A DNA stretch of 64,000 nt from Desulfopila sp. IMCC35008 (GTDB lineage Bacteria > Desulfobacterota > Desulfobulbia > Desulfobulbales > Desulfocapsaceae): NCBI RefSeq assembly GCF_010646885.2, contig NZ_CP050700.1, positions 1,090,001-1,154,000 on the forward strand, given 5' to 3'. A model generated the notes under the pieces. It saw only the letters and a program-made list of their open reading frames with translations. It ran no database searches and was not told the origin of the DNA. Position numbers and translations under genes: made by a program. Shown here one piece after another: positions 45,099 to 55,386 of this stretch; position 1 is the stretch's first letter; the number at the start of each line of letters is the position of its first letter.

Positions 45099-46085
45099 AT
45101 GCCAAGTACCAATCCTGACATTACTATAGATCAACATCCGGCCGTCACATTTCATGTTACTATAGAAAATAGTTCCGCTGGGTTACGACTTGATCATTTC
45201 CTGGTACACCACTTCCCTGAATGTTCCCGGGCAAAATTGATAGCCTCTATCCGCTCTGGGACATTTACTGTTAACGGAATCTCCAAAAAGCACAGTTACA
45301 AGTTGAAAACCGGGGACCTGGTTGTCGGACAGCCGGAAGAATCTCCACCTCTTGAAGTTTTGGGGGAGGAGGTGGAATTTGATGTACTGTTTGAAGACAG
45401 TCATCTGTTGGTCCTTTCCAAGCCCCCTGGATTGGTTGTCCATCCCGGTAGCGGCAATCCCAGTGGTACACTCGTTAATGGACTTGTTCATTACTGTAAC
45501 GAAATAGCCGGCGTTGGTGATTCCATCCGCCCGGGAATTGTTCATCGGCTTGATAAGGATACATCCGGAGTGATGGTTGTAGCCAAATCCGAACTGACCC
45601 ATAACAGGTTAATAGATGCCTTCAAGGAGCGAGCTTTAACGAAAGAGTATCTTACCTTGGTGCATGGTGTTATCAAACAATCCGAAGGGCGTATAACTGC
45701 ACCTATAGGACGTCATCCTGTGCATAGGCAACGAATGGCAGTTCGTGAGTTGAGTGGAAAATATGCCGCTAGTAACTGGCAGTTGCTTGAGCACCTTGCG
45801 GATACTTATTCATTGCTCAAGGTTGGCATAGAAACAGGACGAACACATCAGATTCGTGTGCACATGAATTATACAGGACATCCGGTAGCAGGCGATGTTC
45901 TATATGGTAAAAGCCGTGATAATAAATTATTTCCCCGTCAAATGCTGCATGCCTCACGGCTTGCATTCAATCATCCTGTAACAGGCAGGAAAATGCGTTT
46001 TACAGCTCCACTCTGGCCTGATTTTGCAAAGGTTTTGACCCTGCTTAATAGTGAGTACTGTGTAACAGAAACAGGTTTCTCATGA
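45099..46085 (+). CDS. rluD: RluD-type 23S rRNA pseudouridine synthase
   Basis: This 328-residue protein has an N-terminal S4 domain (GLRLDHFLVHHFPECSRAKLIASI) and an RluA-family catalytic domain with the motif HRLDKDTSG, in which the Asp is catalytic. Substrate positions in 23S rRNA are inferred from RluD relatives. The ATG at 45099 avoids an unlikely N-terminal extension from 45027. Its stop overlaps coaE by 4 bp (ATGA). Confidence 0.92.
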   Translation: MPSTNPDITIDQHPAVTFHVTIENSSAGLRLDHFLVHHFPECSRAKLIASIRSGTFTVNGISKKHSYKLKTGDLVVGQPEESPPLEVLGEEVEFDVLFEDSHLLVLSKPPGLVVHPGSGNPSGTLVNGLVHYCNEIAGVGDSIRPGIVHRLDKDTSGVMVVAKSELTHNRLIDAFKERALTKEYLTLVHGVIKQSEGRITAPIGRHPVHRQRMAVRELSGKYAASNWQLLEHLADTYSLLKVGIETGRTHQIRVHMNYTGHPVAGDVLYGKSRDNKLFPRQMLHASRLAFNHPVTGRKMRFTAPLWPDFAKVLTLLNSEYCVTETGFS

Positions 46086-46675
46086 ATATTGCTGTTACCG
46101 GTAATATTGGCAGTGGGAAAAGCGGTGTAACGTCACTTCTCGCTGGAATGCTTTGTGCAGAAGCTGTGGATGCTGACGAGATATGCAGTGAACTCTTACT
46201 ACCAGGCAATCAGGGTTGCATTGCACTGGAATCCCGATGGGGTGCGCGTTTTTTTACCGTTCAGGGTGAGCTTGATAAGAGATTGTTGAGACAGACCGTT
46301 TTTTCAACGCCACAGATCCGGGAAGAACTCGAGAAGATTTTGCATCCGCTGGTACAGGATCGTGTCCGGCAACTCATGGGTGAGGCAGATTTTGAAGGGG
46401 CGTTTCTCATTGCAGAAATCCCTTTACTGTTCGAGGTGGGCTGGGCAGAAAGATTTGACCGTGTAATAACTGTTTATGCACCGGAAGACGTTTGCAGGTC
46501 GAGGGTTATTTCAAGAGATGGGGTGTCTTCGGCACATGTCGATTCTATATTGGCTTTGCAGATGAACCCTGAACTAAAAGCAGAGAAGGGTGATTACGTA
46601 ATTAATAATGCCGGAACCTGGTCCTCAACTGTTTTGCAGACTGCCGTCGTCGTGCGGTCACTTGGCGGTGGTTGA
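46082..46675 (+). CDS. coaE: Dephospho-CoA kinase
   Basis: This catalyses the final step of coenzyme A synthesis. The 197-residue product has the P-loop VTGNIGSGKSGV, DADEI, and the lid region around IPLLFEVGWAERFD. It is coupled to rluD. After its stop begins the 687-bp gap upstream of rho. Confidence 0.95.
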   Translation: MNIAVTGNIGSGKSGVTSLLAGMLCAEAVDADEICSELLLPGNQGCIALESRWGARFFTVQGELDKRLLRQTVFSTPQIREELEKILHPLVQDRVRQLMGEADFEGAFLIAEIPLLFEVGWAERFDRVITVYAPEDVCRSRVISRDGVSSAHVDSILALQMNPELKAEKGDYVINNAGTWSSTVLQTAVVVRSLGGG

Positions 46676-46808
46676 ATCCTTATAGGGATGAAGGTTATAT
46701 TTCAATGCTTCGTGCCCAGGAGGGCGAAGAGTTGCTGTATGTTTTCCGTTTCACTGGGCCTGTATCTGCAAGAAGCAGTGAGAAATCCTGTCTCTTTTAC
46801 TTAAAAGC

Positions 46809-46837
46809 TTGACAGTGTTAATTCAAGCACGTATAAG
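46809..46837 (+). promoter_or_regulatory. Promoter upstream of rho
   Basis: TTGACA (46809-46814), a 17-bp spacer and TATAAG (46832-46837): the best sigma70 match in the window. Confidence 0.75.
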
Positions 46838-46964
46838 GGAGGTGTGATCGAAGGGAAGTCCTGCCATTTTAATGAGTCTGAAATAATTATCGTATTAAAT
46901 TCACATTACCCAATACATCCTTGTTCAGGTAGAAGACCTTACCTTTGATCCTTCGAAAGAAATA

Positions 46965-47106
46965 GCTCCCATACGAAAATTGTTATTTTGTCCGATCCCT
47001 TAATATGTTCGAAAATTTTATCATACGGAATATCAGTTAGATCTCTATGATGAAATTTCTCTCATGCCTCGATCTAGAACAAAATCCCTGATTTTCGGGC
47101 GAAAAC
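46965..47106 (+). repeat. about 142-bp hairpin element, degenerate copy
   Basis: This aligns along its length with 58391-58533: CTCCCATACGAAAA versus TTCCCATCCTAAAA at the left end, TTTATC-x-T-x-CG-x-AATATC in the middle, and GCCTCGAT-x-T-x-GAACA-x-AAT near the right end. The two copies are 142 and 143 bp. The terminal pairing is weaker in this copy. Confidence 0.6.
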
Positions 47107-47362
47107 AAAAAAAGATCCTGCAATTATACTCAATTACTCCTACTCGATCGCTTATCTTTACATATAAGTAGAAAGTCATATTTGGAATTCTGCACCATTA
47201 CGGGGGGGCTATGGTTCCTCATTGTAGTACGAGGTTTTTGTTCGGATTGTGCGTATATAACATTTTACCTGTCCTCTGTTAGGTCGGGTGGTAGATTATT
47301 TATATTTTTATCGGATAATGAGTGGTTATCCCGTTACTAGTTTGAAGAGGAGAAACTGATTA

Positions 47363-48613
47363 ATGAATCTGGCGGAGTTGAAGAATAAAAAGATCGGTGA
47401 ATTGGTAAAGCTCGCCCGTGAATACAAGGTTGATGGTTTCAGTTCCATGCGTAAGCAGGAACTCATTTTTGCCCTGCTCCAGGCCCAGGCTGATAAAGAT
47501 GGGAAAATGCGTGGAAGCGGTGTTCTTGAGATTCTGCCGGACGGATTCGGTTTCCTGCGGGCACCTGATTATAACTATCTACCCGGTCCTGATGATATCT
47601 ATGTGTCACCGTCCCAGATTCGCCGACTCAATCTCCGCACCGGTGATGTCATTGACGGATTGGTAAGGGCTCCGAAGGAAGGTGAACGTTATTTTGCTTT
47701 ATTGAAGGTAGAAAGTGTCAACTTTGATCCTCCTGAGGCCGCGAAGCAGAAAACTCTATTTGGTAACCTTACTCCTCTTCATCCCAATGAAAAATTTGAT
47801 CTGGAGTGGCAGCCTGACAATTATTCAATGCGTGTCATGGATATGTTTGCGCCAATCGGCAAAGGCCAGCGTGGCCTTCTCGTTGCACCACCGAGAACCG
47901 GTAAAACAGTCCTGATGCAGAAAATTGCCAATTCCATAGTCCGCAATCATAAGGAGGTGTATCTCATCGTCCTCTTGATCGACGAACGGCCGGAAGAGGT
48001 GACAGAAATGACACGTTCGGTACGCACTGCTGAGGTTGTAAGCTCAACCTTTGATGAACCGCCACAGCGGCACATTCAGGTTGCAGAGATGGTCATTGAA
48101 AAAGCCAAACGACTGGTCGAACATAAAAAGGATGTGGTAATCCTCCTGGATAGTATCACCCGTCTGGCCCGTGCATATAATACTGTTACACCTGCCAGCG
48201 GCAAGATCCTGTCGGGTGGTGTAGAGGCAAATGCTTTGCACAGGCCGAAACGTTTTTTCGGTGCGGCAAGAAACATTGAGGAAGGTGGCAGTCTCACCAT
48301 TCTGGCAACTGCTCTGATTGAGACCGGAAGCCGCATGGACGAAGTCATCTTTGAGGAGTTCAAGGGGACCGGAAATATGGAACTCATTCTCGATCGGAAA
48401 ATGGCTGATAAGCGAATTTTTCCTGCGGTTGATATTAAACGTTCCGGTACGCGTAAGGAAGACCTGTTGCTTAAGCCGGATATGTTGAACCGTATCTGGA
48501 TACTCCGTAAACTGCTCAATTCTATGAATCCTGCAGATTGCATGGATTTCCTTATCGATAAACTTAAACACCAGAAGACGAATAAGGATTTCCTTGATTC
48601 GATGAACGGCTGA
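47363..48613 (+). CDS. rho: Transcription termination factor Rho
   Basis: This hexameric RNA helicase ends transcription. The 416-residue product has the N-terminal helical domain ([21 protein letters not shown]), the cold-shock-like RNA-binding domain ([36 protein letters not shown]), Walker [11 protein letters not shown], Walker [17 protein letters not shown] and the Q/R loops. AGAGGAG precedes the ATG. There is no insertion domain. Confidence 0.98.
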   Translation: MNLAELKNKKIGELVKLAREYKVDGFSSMRKQELIFALLQAQADKDGKMRGSGVLEILPDGFGFLRAPDYNYLPGPDDIYVSPSQIRRLNLRTGDVIDGLVRAPKEGERYFALLKVESVNFDPPEAAKQKTLFGNLTPLHPNEKFDLEWQPDNYSMRVMDMFAPIGKGQRGLLVAPPRTGKTVLMQKIANSIVRNHKEVYLIVLLIDERPEEVTEMTRSVRTAEVVSSTFDEPPQRHIQVAEMVIEKAKRLVEHKKDVVILLDSITRLARAYNTVTPASGKILSGGVEANALHRPKRFFGAARNIEEGGSLTILATALIETGSRMDEVIFEEFKGTGNMELILDRKMADKRIFPAVDIKRSGTRKEDLLLKPDMLNRIWILRKLLNSMNPADCMDFLIDKLKHQKTNKDFLDSMNG

Positions 48614-48661
48614 TCCGTCTTCTGAATCAACATGGCATAGTACTCTTGAGGCTGTTTTTTA

Positions 48662-48689
48662 TTGAAATAGTTTTTTTCTTGGTTATAAT
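48662..48689 (+). promoter_or_regulatory. Promoter for rpmE
   Basis: TTGAAA (48662-48667), a 16-bp spacer and a perfect TATAAT (48684-48689). It lies inside a wider inverted repeat, AACATGGCAT (48629-48638) / ATGCCATGTT (48688-48697), which may act in rho 3' end formation or as an operator. Confidence 0.65.
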
Positions 48690-48770
48690 GCCATGTTTTG
48701 TGTTTATTCTGAATTGAATTAGACTGAAATATAAATCACACAACAACGTGTGTTGGAGGAAACGGAAACC

Positions 48771-48998
48771 ATGAGAAGCGATATACATCCGGAATATAAG
48801 CAGATCAAAGCTACCTGCGCCTGTGGTGCAGAGTTTGAGCTTGGATCTGTTATCGATGAGATGAAAGTTGAGATCTGTTCTGCCTGTCATCCGTTTTTTA
48901 CCGGGAAGCAGAAGCTGGTAGATACCGCAGGACGTATTGAGAAGTTCAAGCAGCGTTACGCGAAGCATTACGCCACCAAGGAGCAGCAGGACGGCTGA
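48771..48998 (+). CDS. rpmE: 50S ribosomal protein L31 (zinc form)
   Basis: This 75-residue L31 has the start [19 protein letters not shown] and zinc ligands in CACG and [24 protein letters not shown]. It is the Cys-containing (C+) type. I chose the ATG at 48771; an upstream in-frame start would add seven residues. The gene follows rho, a common arrangement, and is ended by a strong terminator. Confidence 0.96.
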   Translation: MRSDIHPEYKQIKATCACGAEFELGSVIDEMKVEICSACHPFFTGKQKLVDTAGRIEKFKQRYAKHYATKEQQDG

Positions 48999-49052
48999 TT
49001 GTTTCACTGACTGCAACTGCGTCGAATCCATGATGCAGATTGGCTAGTTTTG

Positions 49053-49092
49053 GTCCACAGTGATGCTTTGGCATGGCTGTGGACTTTTTTTT
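49053..49092 (+). terminator. Rho-independent terminator between rpmE and prfA
   Basis: GTCCACAG (49053-49060) pairs with CTGTGGAC (49077-49084), with an inner ATGC/GCAT stem, and is followed by eight T (49085-49092). It stops only 34 bp before the prfA start codon. Confidence 0.93.
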
Positions 49093-49126
49093 CGTATTCC
49101 TATATCTCATTCCTGATTTTGTACTC

Positions 49127-50197
49127 ATGATTGGTAAATTCGAAGACTTGCAGGAAAAACTGAATCAGCTAGAGGGACGTCTCTCTGATCCGGAATTGGT
49201 GAACGACCAGAAAGAGTATCAGAAGGTTGTTCGTGAACATTCCCAGCTTTCCAAGCTCAATCTGCTCTATGAGGAACTTAAGCAGGTCCAGGCCGATATC
49301 ATAGACAACAAGGCATTGGTAAAAGATGACGAGGAAGATCCGGAATTAAAAGAATTGGCCAGGGCGGAGTTGGAGGAACTGGCAGTAAGAGAGGTGCAGC
49401 TTGATAATGATATAAAGCTGTTGTTATTGCCCAAAGACCCCAACGATGATAAAAACATCTTCCTTGAGATCCGTGCTGGCACCGGTGGCGATGAGGCGGC
49501 ATTATTTGTCGGTGATCTGTTCCGGATGTACACGAGATACGCTGAGACCCTGGGCTGGAAAGTTGAGACCGTTACCTCAAACCCTTTGGGGATTGGTGGG
49601 TTTAAGGAAATAATTGCGATGATCCGCGGGGAACAGGTGTATTCAAAACTCAAGTACGAGAGTGGGGTACACCGTGTCCAGCGAGTCCCTGAAACAGAAA
49701 CCCAGGGACGTGTTCACACTTCTGCCGTAACTGTTGCTATTTTACCGGAGGCGGATGAGGTGGAACTCGATATCGACTTGAACGAATTAAAGTTTGATGT
49801 ATACCGTTCTTCCGGACCTGGCGGGCAGAGTGTAAACACCACAGATTCAGCTGTACGTATTACCCATCTTCCAACAGGGCTGGTGGTCACCTGTCAGGAT
49901 GAAAAATCCCAGCACAAAAATAAGGCTAAGGCCTTGACTGTCCTGCGTGCGCGCTTGCTTGACAAGATGGAACAGGAACAGCATGACAAGATATCCCAGG
50001 ATCGCAAAAGCCAAATTGGTTCCGGGGATCGCAGTGAGAGGATCAGAACCTATAATTTTCCTCAGGGACGACTCACCGATCACAGGGTTAATCTGACCCT
50101 CTATAAGCTTGAGCAGATCATGAACGGGAAACTCGATGACGTAATTTTTCCACTTGTTGCCCATGATCAGGCAGAAAAGCTCAAGACTATCCAATAA
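49127..50197 (+). CDS. prfA: Peptide chain release factor 1
   Basis: This reads UAA/UAG stop codons and triggers peptide release. The 356-residue product has the RF1 PxT-type region, [24 protein letters not shown] (GGQ), and the C-terminal [17 protein letters not shown]. PrmC, encoded next, methylates the GGQ glutamine. I chose the ATG at 49127; a longer frame from 49073 starts inside the upstream terminator. No clear ribosome binding site or promoter is visible, so expression may depend on read-through of the terminator. Confidence 0.96.
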   Translation: MIGKFEDLQEKLNQLEGRLSDPELVNDQKEYQKVVREHSQLSKLNLLYEELKQVQADIIDNKALVKDDEEDPELKELARAELEELAVREVQLDNDIKLLLLPKDPNDDKNIFLEIRAGTGGDEAALFVGDLFRMYTRYAETLGWKVETVTSNPLGIGGFKEIIAMIRGEQVYSKLKYESGVHRVQRVPETETQGRVHTSAVTVAILPEADEVELDIDLNELKFDVYRSSGPGGQSVNTTDSAVRITHLPTGLVVTCQDEKSQHKNKAKALTVLRARLLDKMEQEQHDKISQDRKSQIGSGDRSERIRTYNFPQGRLTDHRVNLTLYKLEQIMNGKLDDVIFPLVAHDQAEKLKTIQ

Positions 50198-50226
50198 GTG
50201 TTTATAAAGGATCGACTGTATATCCT

Positions 50227-51096
50227 ATGCAGATAGCCGATCTACTCCAGGAAGGAATGGCACTCTTAACTGAGGCGAATATTCCTGACTGTCGAAGTGA
50301 TGTGTTCCTGTTGTTGGGGCATGTTCTTGAGAAAAGCAGGACCGGGCTGCTCGCAGCAGGAGGCGAACAGGTTGATGCTGTATCAGAGGCCATCTTTAGG
50401 AACCTGCTTGACCGACGGTTACAGCGGGAGCCAGTAGCCTATATCATTGGGGAACAGGAGTTTTGGTCCCTGGATTTTATGGTGAACCGTAAGGTGCTGA
50501 TTCCACGTCCGGAGACTGAATTCCTGCTTGAGCGGGTTATCTCCCATGTGAAGAACAGATCCATTCCAGCAGGCAGGTTTATTGATCTCTGTTGTGGCAG
50601 TGGTGTCATTTCAATTGTCCTCGCCCTTGAACTGGCTTGCTCTGTTGAGGCTGTTGATATTTCGGCAGGAGCCTTGCAAGTTACCCGCGATAATTGTCTT
50701 AGGCACGGAGTTGATAACCAGGTCCGTTTGATTTGTTCGGACCTTACTTCCTGTTTTCATTCGGAGCGCGATGTTGCTCTGGTCGTTTCCAATCCACCAT
50801 ATGTGAGCCGCAGGGCTATCCGTGATGAACTAGAACCGGAAGTCGCAAGGTTTGAACCGAGACTGGCCCTGGATGGAGGGGAAGAGGGACTCGACCTCGT
50901 CCGTCGCATTCGGGTCGACCTCCCTCGAATACTGAAACCAGGTGGTGTTGTTATGATGGAGATCGGTTTTGATCAGGGGGATGCTGTTAAAAGTCTATTT
51001 CAGACCGGGATTGAGGGGACACCTTCCTTTAACGAGGTAGAAATCCTCCGGGATTACTCAGGAAGGGATCGAGTGCTCTCAGCAGTTATCGAATAA
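50227..51096 (+). CDS. prmC: Release factor glutamine methyltransferase
   Basis: This SAM-dependent enzyme methylates the GGQ glutamine of release factors. The 289-residue product has FWSLDFMVNRKVLIPRPETE, the SAM loop DLCCGSGVISIVLALE and the catalytic NPPY motif (VSNPPYVSRRAI). It lies 29 bp after prfA, its target, as in many bacteria. Confidence 0.96.
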   Translation: MQIADLLQEGMALLTEANIPDCRSDVFLLLGHVLEKSRTGLLAAGGEQVDAVSEAIFRNLLDRRLQREPVAYIIGEQEFWSLDFMVNRKVLIPRPETEFLLERVISHVKNRSIPAGRFIDLCCGSGVISIVLALELACSVEAVDISAGALQVTRDNCLRHGVDNQVRLICSDLTSCFHSERDVALVVSNPPYVSRRAIRDELEPEVARFEPRLALDGGEEGLDLVRRIRVDLPRILKPGGVVMMEIGFDQGDAVKSLFQTGIEGTPSFNEVEILRDYSGRDRVLSAVIE

Positions 51097-51121
51097 CAAA
51101 TACCATTGAACAGGATGTAGA

Positions 51122-52396
51122 ATGGATAAGCTCATAATAGAAGGTGGAAAACCGTTACAAGGTGAGGTGAGGATCAGTGGTGCCAAGAATGCCGCGCTGC
51201 CTCTGATTGCCGCAACACTTCTTACTTCCGGAATTCATACTCTTCGTAATGTACCTGATCTTCGGGATACCCGGACCATGTTGAGGTTAATGGAAAATCT
51301 CGGTGTTCGTCATAGCAGGGAACACGACGTGGTAACAATCGACACTACAGATCTCTACCACGCTGAAGCAGCTTATGATCTGGTGAAAACAATGCGGGCC
51401 TCAGTGCTGGTGCTTGGGCCATTGGTCGCCAGGCTCGGTAAAGCAAAGGTATCCCTTCCCGGCGGTTGTGCCATTGGGGCGAGACCCATTAACTTTCATA
51501 TAACCGGACTGGAACGTCTAGGTGTAACCTGCAAACTTGAAAACGGCTATGTGGACGCCTCGATTGAGGGACGCATGAAAGGCGATGTTATCTATTTTGA
51601 TATTCCGTCCGTTACAGGGACCGAAAATCTATTGATGGCCGCCGTATTTGCCGAAGGCAAGACGGTCATAAAAAATGCGGCACGGGAACCGGAAGTGGGC
51701 AACCTTGTCGATATGCTCAATTTAATGGGAGCCCGGATCGAAGGAAAAGGGAGCGACCGGCTGACTATATATGGAGTAGAGCATCTCCAACCTGCGGACT
51801 GCGCAATTATCCCTGACCGTATTGAGGCGGGTACCTATCTGCTTGCAATTGCTGCCAGCGGTGGAGAAGGAACCATTACTCATTGCATACCTGAACACCT
51901 TCCTTCCCTTCTTGAAAAGATGCGGGCCACTGGTTTGCAGATAGAAGAGGGAGAGGACACTATTACCGTGCGTCAACCCAAAGGTGGCTATGACCGGCTT
52001 CAGAGTGTTGATATTACCACGCGTCCATATCCTGGCTATCCTACAGACCTGCAGGCACAGTTTATGGCCCTCATGACGTTGTGTTCAGATGTGTGCGTGA
52101 TCCAGGAAACAATATTTGAAAACCGCTTCATGCATGTGCCGGAGCTGATGCGACTTGGTGCCAATATTCGAGTCGACGGACACTCTGCGGTGATCAATGG
52201 CAGGAGCTTGGATGGTTTGACCGGTGCCCCGGTTATGGCAACAGATTTAAGAGCCAGTTCTTCACTTGTCATTGCCGGACTTGCCGCCTCCGGACGGACT
52301 GAAATTTCCCGTATTTATCATTTGGAACGCGGATATGAAAAACTGGTGGAGAAACTATCCGAGCTTGGTGCTAGTGTCTGGAAGGAAAAGGAATAG
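51122..52396 (+). CDS. murA: UDP-N-acetylglucosamine 1-carboxyvinyltransferase
   Basis: This is the first committed step of peptidoglycan synthesis, the enzyme blocked by fosfomycin. The 424-residue product has [17 protein letters not shown], the active-site loop [17 protein letters not shown] with Cys116 (the fosfomycin-sensitive form), and [15 protein letters not shown]. It follows prmC by 25 bp and ends the plus-strand block. Confidence 0.97.
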   Translation: MDKLIIEGGKPLQGEVRISGAKNAALPLIAATLLTSGIHTLRNVPDLRDTRTMLRLMENLGVRHSREHDVVTIDTTDLYHAEAAYDLVKTMRASVLVLGPLVARLGKAKVSLPGGCAIGARPINFHITGLERLGVTCKLENGYVDASIEGRMKGDVIYFDIPSVTGTENLLMAAVFAEGKTVIKNAAREPEVGNLVDMLNLMGARIEGKGSDRLTIYGVEHLQPADCAIIPDRIEAGTYLLAIAASGGEGTITHCIPEHLPSLLEKMRATGLQIEEGEDTITVRQPKGGYDRLQSVDITTRPYPGYPTDLQAQFMALMTLCSDVCVIQETIFENRFMHVPELMRLGANIRVDGHSAVINGRSLDGLTGAPVMATDLRASSSLVIAGLAASGRTEISRIYHLERGYEKLVEKLSELGASVWKEKE

Positions 52397-52454
52397 TCCG
52401 GGTTGAAAAGAATAATATTAGTATATAATTAGTCTTACTCCGGAACAGCTCAGA

Positions 52455-53453
52455 TCAAAAATGCGCAAACCATTTTATGAAAATGGCATGTGGCGAGTCA
52501 CCATAACCGGTACCACTTTCTCCTGAATTGATGAAGATACCTGCATCCAGTGTCATCTCGTCACTGATTGAATATTGCAGGGAAGGTGCCAGGAAAAAGG
52601 ACTCGTCATCGAGATTTACGATGGTGAGCAGGTTGATAACAGTGAGCATGTTGAGCTGATAGCTCGCGCTAAGCCCAAACGATTGCTCATTTTGCTGGCC
52701 ATCGTAGTACAGTTCTCCTATCAGGGTGAGGGAATTCGGGAACCCATATTCACAACCCACTATGGCTTGCACTGTTGTGTCGTTGGATTCCCGGTTATAA
52801 AAGAAACCACCTTCACTTCTCAGTTCAATGCCGGTCCCTGTAAGGTCACCTTCCAGTTCCCATCCCAGTATGGCTGTTTTTTGCTCTGTATCATACTGGG
52901 ATATCAGGGCCACATCGCCCAGGTCAAGGAAACCCTTCAGGCGCAGAGCGCCTTTTTCCTCGGAAAGAGTTGCATCAATAATAGACAGATCATTGAGGGA
53001 GTATTCTCCCCTGATCGAATCGGTACCTTCCCTCTCGTCTGTTTCGATTTTAGTTGAATCTATCGGATTGAAGATGTCCACCGGTGTCCATATTTTACCA
53101 ACCCCGAAGGGGATTCGCTGTTTTCCGGCAACGAGACGGGCTCGCTCTCCATCGTAGCTGCCATACAGCCTGTATATTGAAAGATTATTATCTATATAGT
53201 CATCGTCCGAGTCGTAAAAAAGGCTGGCATCGCCGAGGAACGTGAGGGAATATTGCTCGTATCCATCAACGGTTGTCAAGGTGTCCAGTCGTAACCTGTT
53301 GAGTCCCTGCCAGGAACCATTACTCAAGGATCTGGCAATGGCTGTGTTTTCAAGAAATGCCTCTATTTGTAGCGGAGATACAGCAACGGAATGTGACGGC
53401 AAAAGAAAAAACAGGAGAAAAAGAGATGGGAAGAGCCGATCTGTTTTACTCAC
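52455..53453 (-). CDS. Outer-membrane beta-barrel protein
   Basis: This 332-residue protein has a signal peptide (hydrophobic FPSLFLLFFLLPSHSVA) and then alternating amphipathic strands with frequent aromatic ends (YSLTFLGDASLFYD, LTLIGELYYDGQQ, MTLDAGIFINSGES, terminal IKWFAHF ending in Phe). This fits a porin-like barrel of about 14-16 strands. The family name is not clear to me. It is the last gene of the Lol-like operon and its start overlaps the ATPase gene by 8 bp, so it is probably the outer-membrane partner of that exporter. Confidence 0.8.
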   Translation of the reverse strand: MSKTDRLFPSLFLLFFLLPSHSVAVSPLQIEAFLENTAIARSLSNGSWQGLNRLRLDTLTTVDGYEQYSLTFLGDASLFYDSDDDYIDNNLSIYRLYGSYDGERARLVAGKQRIPFGVGKIWTPVDIFNPIDSTKIETDEREGTDSIRGEYSLNDLSIIDATLSEEKGALRLKGFLDLGDVALISQYDTEQKTAILGWELEGDLTGTGIELRSEGGFFYNRESNDTTVQAIVGCEYGFPNSLTLIGELYYDGQQNEQSFGLSASYQLNMLTVINLLTIVNLDDESFFLAPSLQYSISDEMTLDAGIFINSGESGTGYGDSPHAIFIKWFAHF

Positions 53454-54150
53454 TGTTTTCTGTCAGTTGACTGTTACGCACGACATGCCCGTCTTCCAGG
53501 ATGATCGAGTGACGCGCCTTATTGATGACCCGTGGGTCATGGGAAGAAAAAATAATGGTGATCTGCTCATCAATATTGAGTTGTTCCATCATATCCATAA
53601 GGTTTGCGGCTGATATGGAATCGAGGTTGGCGGTCGGCTCGTCGGCAAGAATGAGCCGTGGTTTGGCAGCAACGGCACGGGCAACGGCGACCCGCTGCTG
53701 CTGTCCTCCGCTCATTTGTCCGGGGAGTTTGGTGAGTAACTCTGTAATTCCGAGTTTGTCAGCCACCTCCAGCACCCGTCTGTCGCAACTCTTGCTATCC
53801 TTCCCCTGAAGTTTCATGATGTAACTGATGTTTTCAGCGGCAGTAAGTACCGGGATCAGATTATAGGCCTGAAAGACAAAGCCGATATCGTCACGACGGA
53901 GACGGGTGAGATCTTTACCGGTCCAGTTGCTGATAATTTCCCCTTCCAGAGCGACCGTTCCCGAGGTTGGGGAATCGAGCCCGCCTATAATGTTGAGAAG
54001 TGTTGTTTTGCCACTTCCGGATGGACCAGAGATAACAACAAAGCCCCCGCGATCGATACGGATATTGATGTCTGCAAGACCAACTATCTCAAGGTCTTTC
54101 CCCTTGTCGAAAATCTTGCCGAGATTTCTGGTCTGTAAGAAAGGTTGCAT
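53446..54150 (-). CDS. ABC transporter ATPase, LolD/MacB type
   Basis: This 234-residue ATPase has Walker [10 protein letters not shown] (about 40-48), Q-loop [14 protein letters not shown], signature [14 protein letters not shown], Walker [12 protein letters not shown] and the H-loop SSHD. It matches the MacB/LolD subgroup that works with FtsX-type permeases through mechanotransmission rather than classical import. It lies 12 bp after the second permease gene. Confidence 0.94.
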   Translation of the reverse strand: MQPFLQTRNLGKIFDKGKDLEIVGLADINIRIDRGGFVVISGPSGSGKTTLLNIIGGLDSPTSGTVALEGEIISNWTGKDLTRLRRDDIGFVFQAYNLIPVLTAAENISYIMKLQGKDSKSCDRRVLEVADKLGITELLTKLPGQMSGGQQQRVAVARAVAAKPRLILADEPTANLDSISAANLMDMMEQLNIDEQITIIFSSHDPRVINKARHSIILEDGHVVRNSQLTENSE

Positions 54151-54162
54151 TGCCTGGATCTC

Positions 54163-55386
54163 CTACATTGCCTGGATAACTTCAACTGGGTGGACTTTTT
54201 TAAGTATCCTTAAGGGGACTATTATTGAGGAAAGGGTCGCTAAAATAACTGCAATGCCGGCGGTGATAAAATAATCTGCATGTATGGCGGCATAACTGAT
54301 AGTGTCCATCCCGAATGTCTCGATTCCTTCGCTGAAAACAGAGAGGTCAAGTCCATATGTCTTAAAGTAAAGAAGTGTCAGGTATCCCAGCAGCGAACCG
54401 GAGAGGTACCCGACCATACCAAGAATCACCGATTCGGAAAGGACAATCGCGGTCAGGTGGCTGTAACGGGTGCCGATTGCCATCATGATACCGAACTCAC
54501 GTAAACGCTCTAGCACCGAGACCATCATAACCCCGAAAATACCGAGAGAGGCGACGGTGAAAACGATAATAGATGTCACCAGGTTGAAGCCATCCATCAT
54601 CACTTTGCCCTGCATAAGGGCCGGATAGAGTTGATCCCAACGGAACAATTCCCGGTCCGGAAGGGCATTTTGTAATTTGGTGTGGATGGATTCGGTCAGG
54701 CCCCTGTCTGAGAGAATGAGTGAAATACGGGTAACACCGTCTTCAATCTGCAGCATCTCGGCAGCTTTCTCCAGATCCATCAATAAAGCCCGGCTGTCGA
54801 GCAACATATTGTTGGTCTTGATGATCCCGGAAACCCGCAGGGCGATGGAGCTGATTTCACCACTACTGTCCTGGGCAGAGAGGATAAGCTTTTTGCCGAT
54901 ATCCGTTTTCAGCTTTTCCGCAAGTTTGTAACCGACCAGTACTCCTGTTCCTCTTTGTCCAAAAGAAAATTGCCCTTTTGACATGTACTGGTCGAGTCGA
55001 CCATGCTTTTTCTCACTCAAAAGGTCCATTCCCAGCAGTGTCGCGTTTTGGGAATAGTGGGCTGTAGCAACCAGGCAATCCTGGATTATTCTTTTAGTAA
55101 AACTTTTAATTTCAGGTATGGAATGGATGATACTTTCGACTTCACCCGTATCATGGATTAAACGTTTCAGGTCGTTGTCTTCCCTGTAACCTTTCGCGTA
55201 AATAGTGATATCCCCGCTGTCGCTGCGTATGGCGTTATCGATCATCTGTTCCGTCATGCCTTCATAGACACCTTCCATCAGGAGTAACCCCCATAGACTG
55301 GTGGTAATCATCAGGATGACAAGGAGTGAGCGCAGCCGTCTCCGGAGCAGTGATGCCCAGCCAATTCTGCATATGAATCTAAACAT
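54163..55386 (-). CDS. FtsX/LolC-type ABC permease (second)
   Basis: This 407-residue protein has an N-terminal transmembrane helix (about 14-32), a large periplasmic MacB_PCD-like domain (about 40-240) and three C-terminal helices with the FtsX region SVLERLREFGIMMAIGTRYSHLTAIVLSES. It overlaps the first permease gene by 8 bp. Together with that protein it would form a heterodimeric LolCE-like core. Confidence 0.92.
   Translation of the reverse strand: MFRFICRIGWASLLRRRLRSLLVILMITTSLWGLLLMEGVYEGMTEQMIDNAIRSDSGDITIYAKGYREDNDLKRLIHDTGEVESIIHSIPEIKSFTKRIIQDCLVATAHYSQNATLLGMDLLSEKKHGRLDQYMSKGQFSFGQRGTGVLVGYKLAEKLKTDIGKKLILSAQDSSGEISSIALRVSGIIKTNNMLLDSRALLMDLEKAAEMLQIEDGVTRISLILSDRGLTESIHTKLQNALPDRELFRWDQLYPALMQGKVMMDGFNLVTSIIVFTVASLGIFGVMMVSVLERLREFGIMMAIGTRYSHLTAIVLSESVILGMVGYLSGSLLGYLTLLYFKTYGLDLSVFSEGIETFGMDTISYAAIHADYFITAGIAVILATLSSIIVPLRILKKVHPVEVIQAM

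Larger units (their letters stand above)
46676..47362. other. long intergenic region: rho promoter and leader
   Basis: There is no protein gene. It carries a near-consensus promoter (46809-46837), giving an untranslated leader of about 520 nt before rho. The leader holds a degenerate copy (46965-47106) of the hairpin element also found at 58391-58533. A rho leader involved in autoregulation is established in E. coli; the sequence here is not recognisably related. Confidence 0.6.

Noticed and set aside
46844..46960. Leader peptide in the rho leader
   Set aside because: The GTG-started frame after GGGAGG would begin at the predicted transcription start, leaving no room for a ribosome site.
49073..49126. 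Extended prfA start (MAVDFFFVF...)
   Set aside because: It begins inside a terminator hairpin and the poly-Phe codons are just its T tract.
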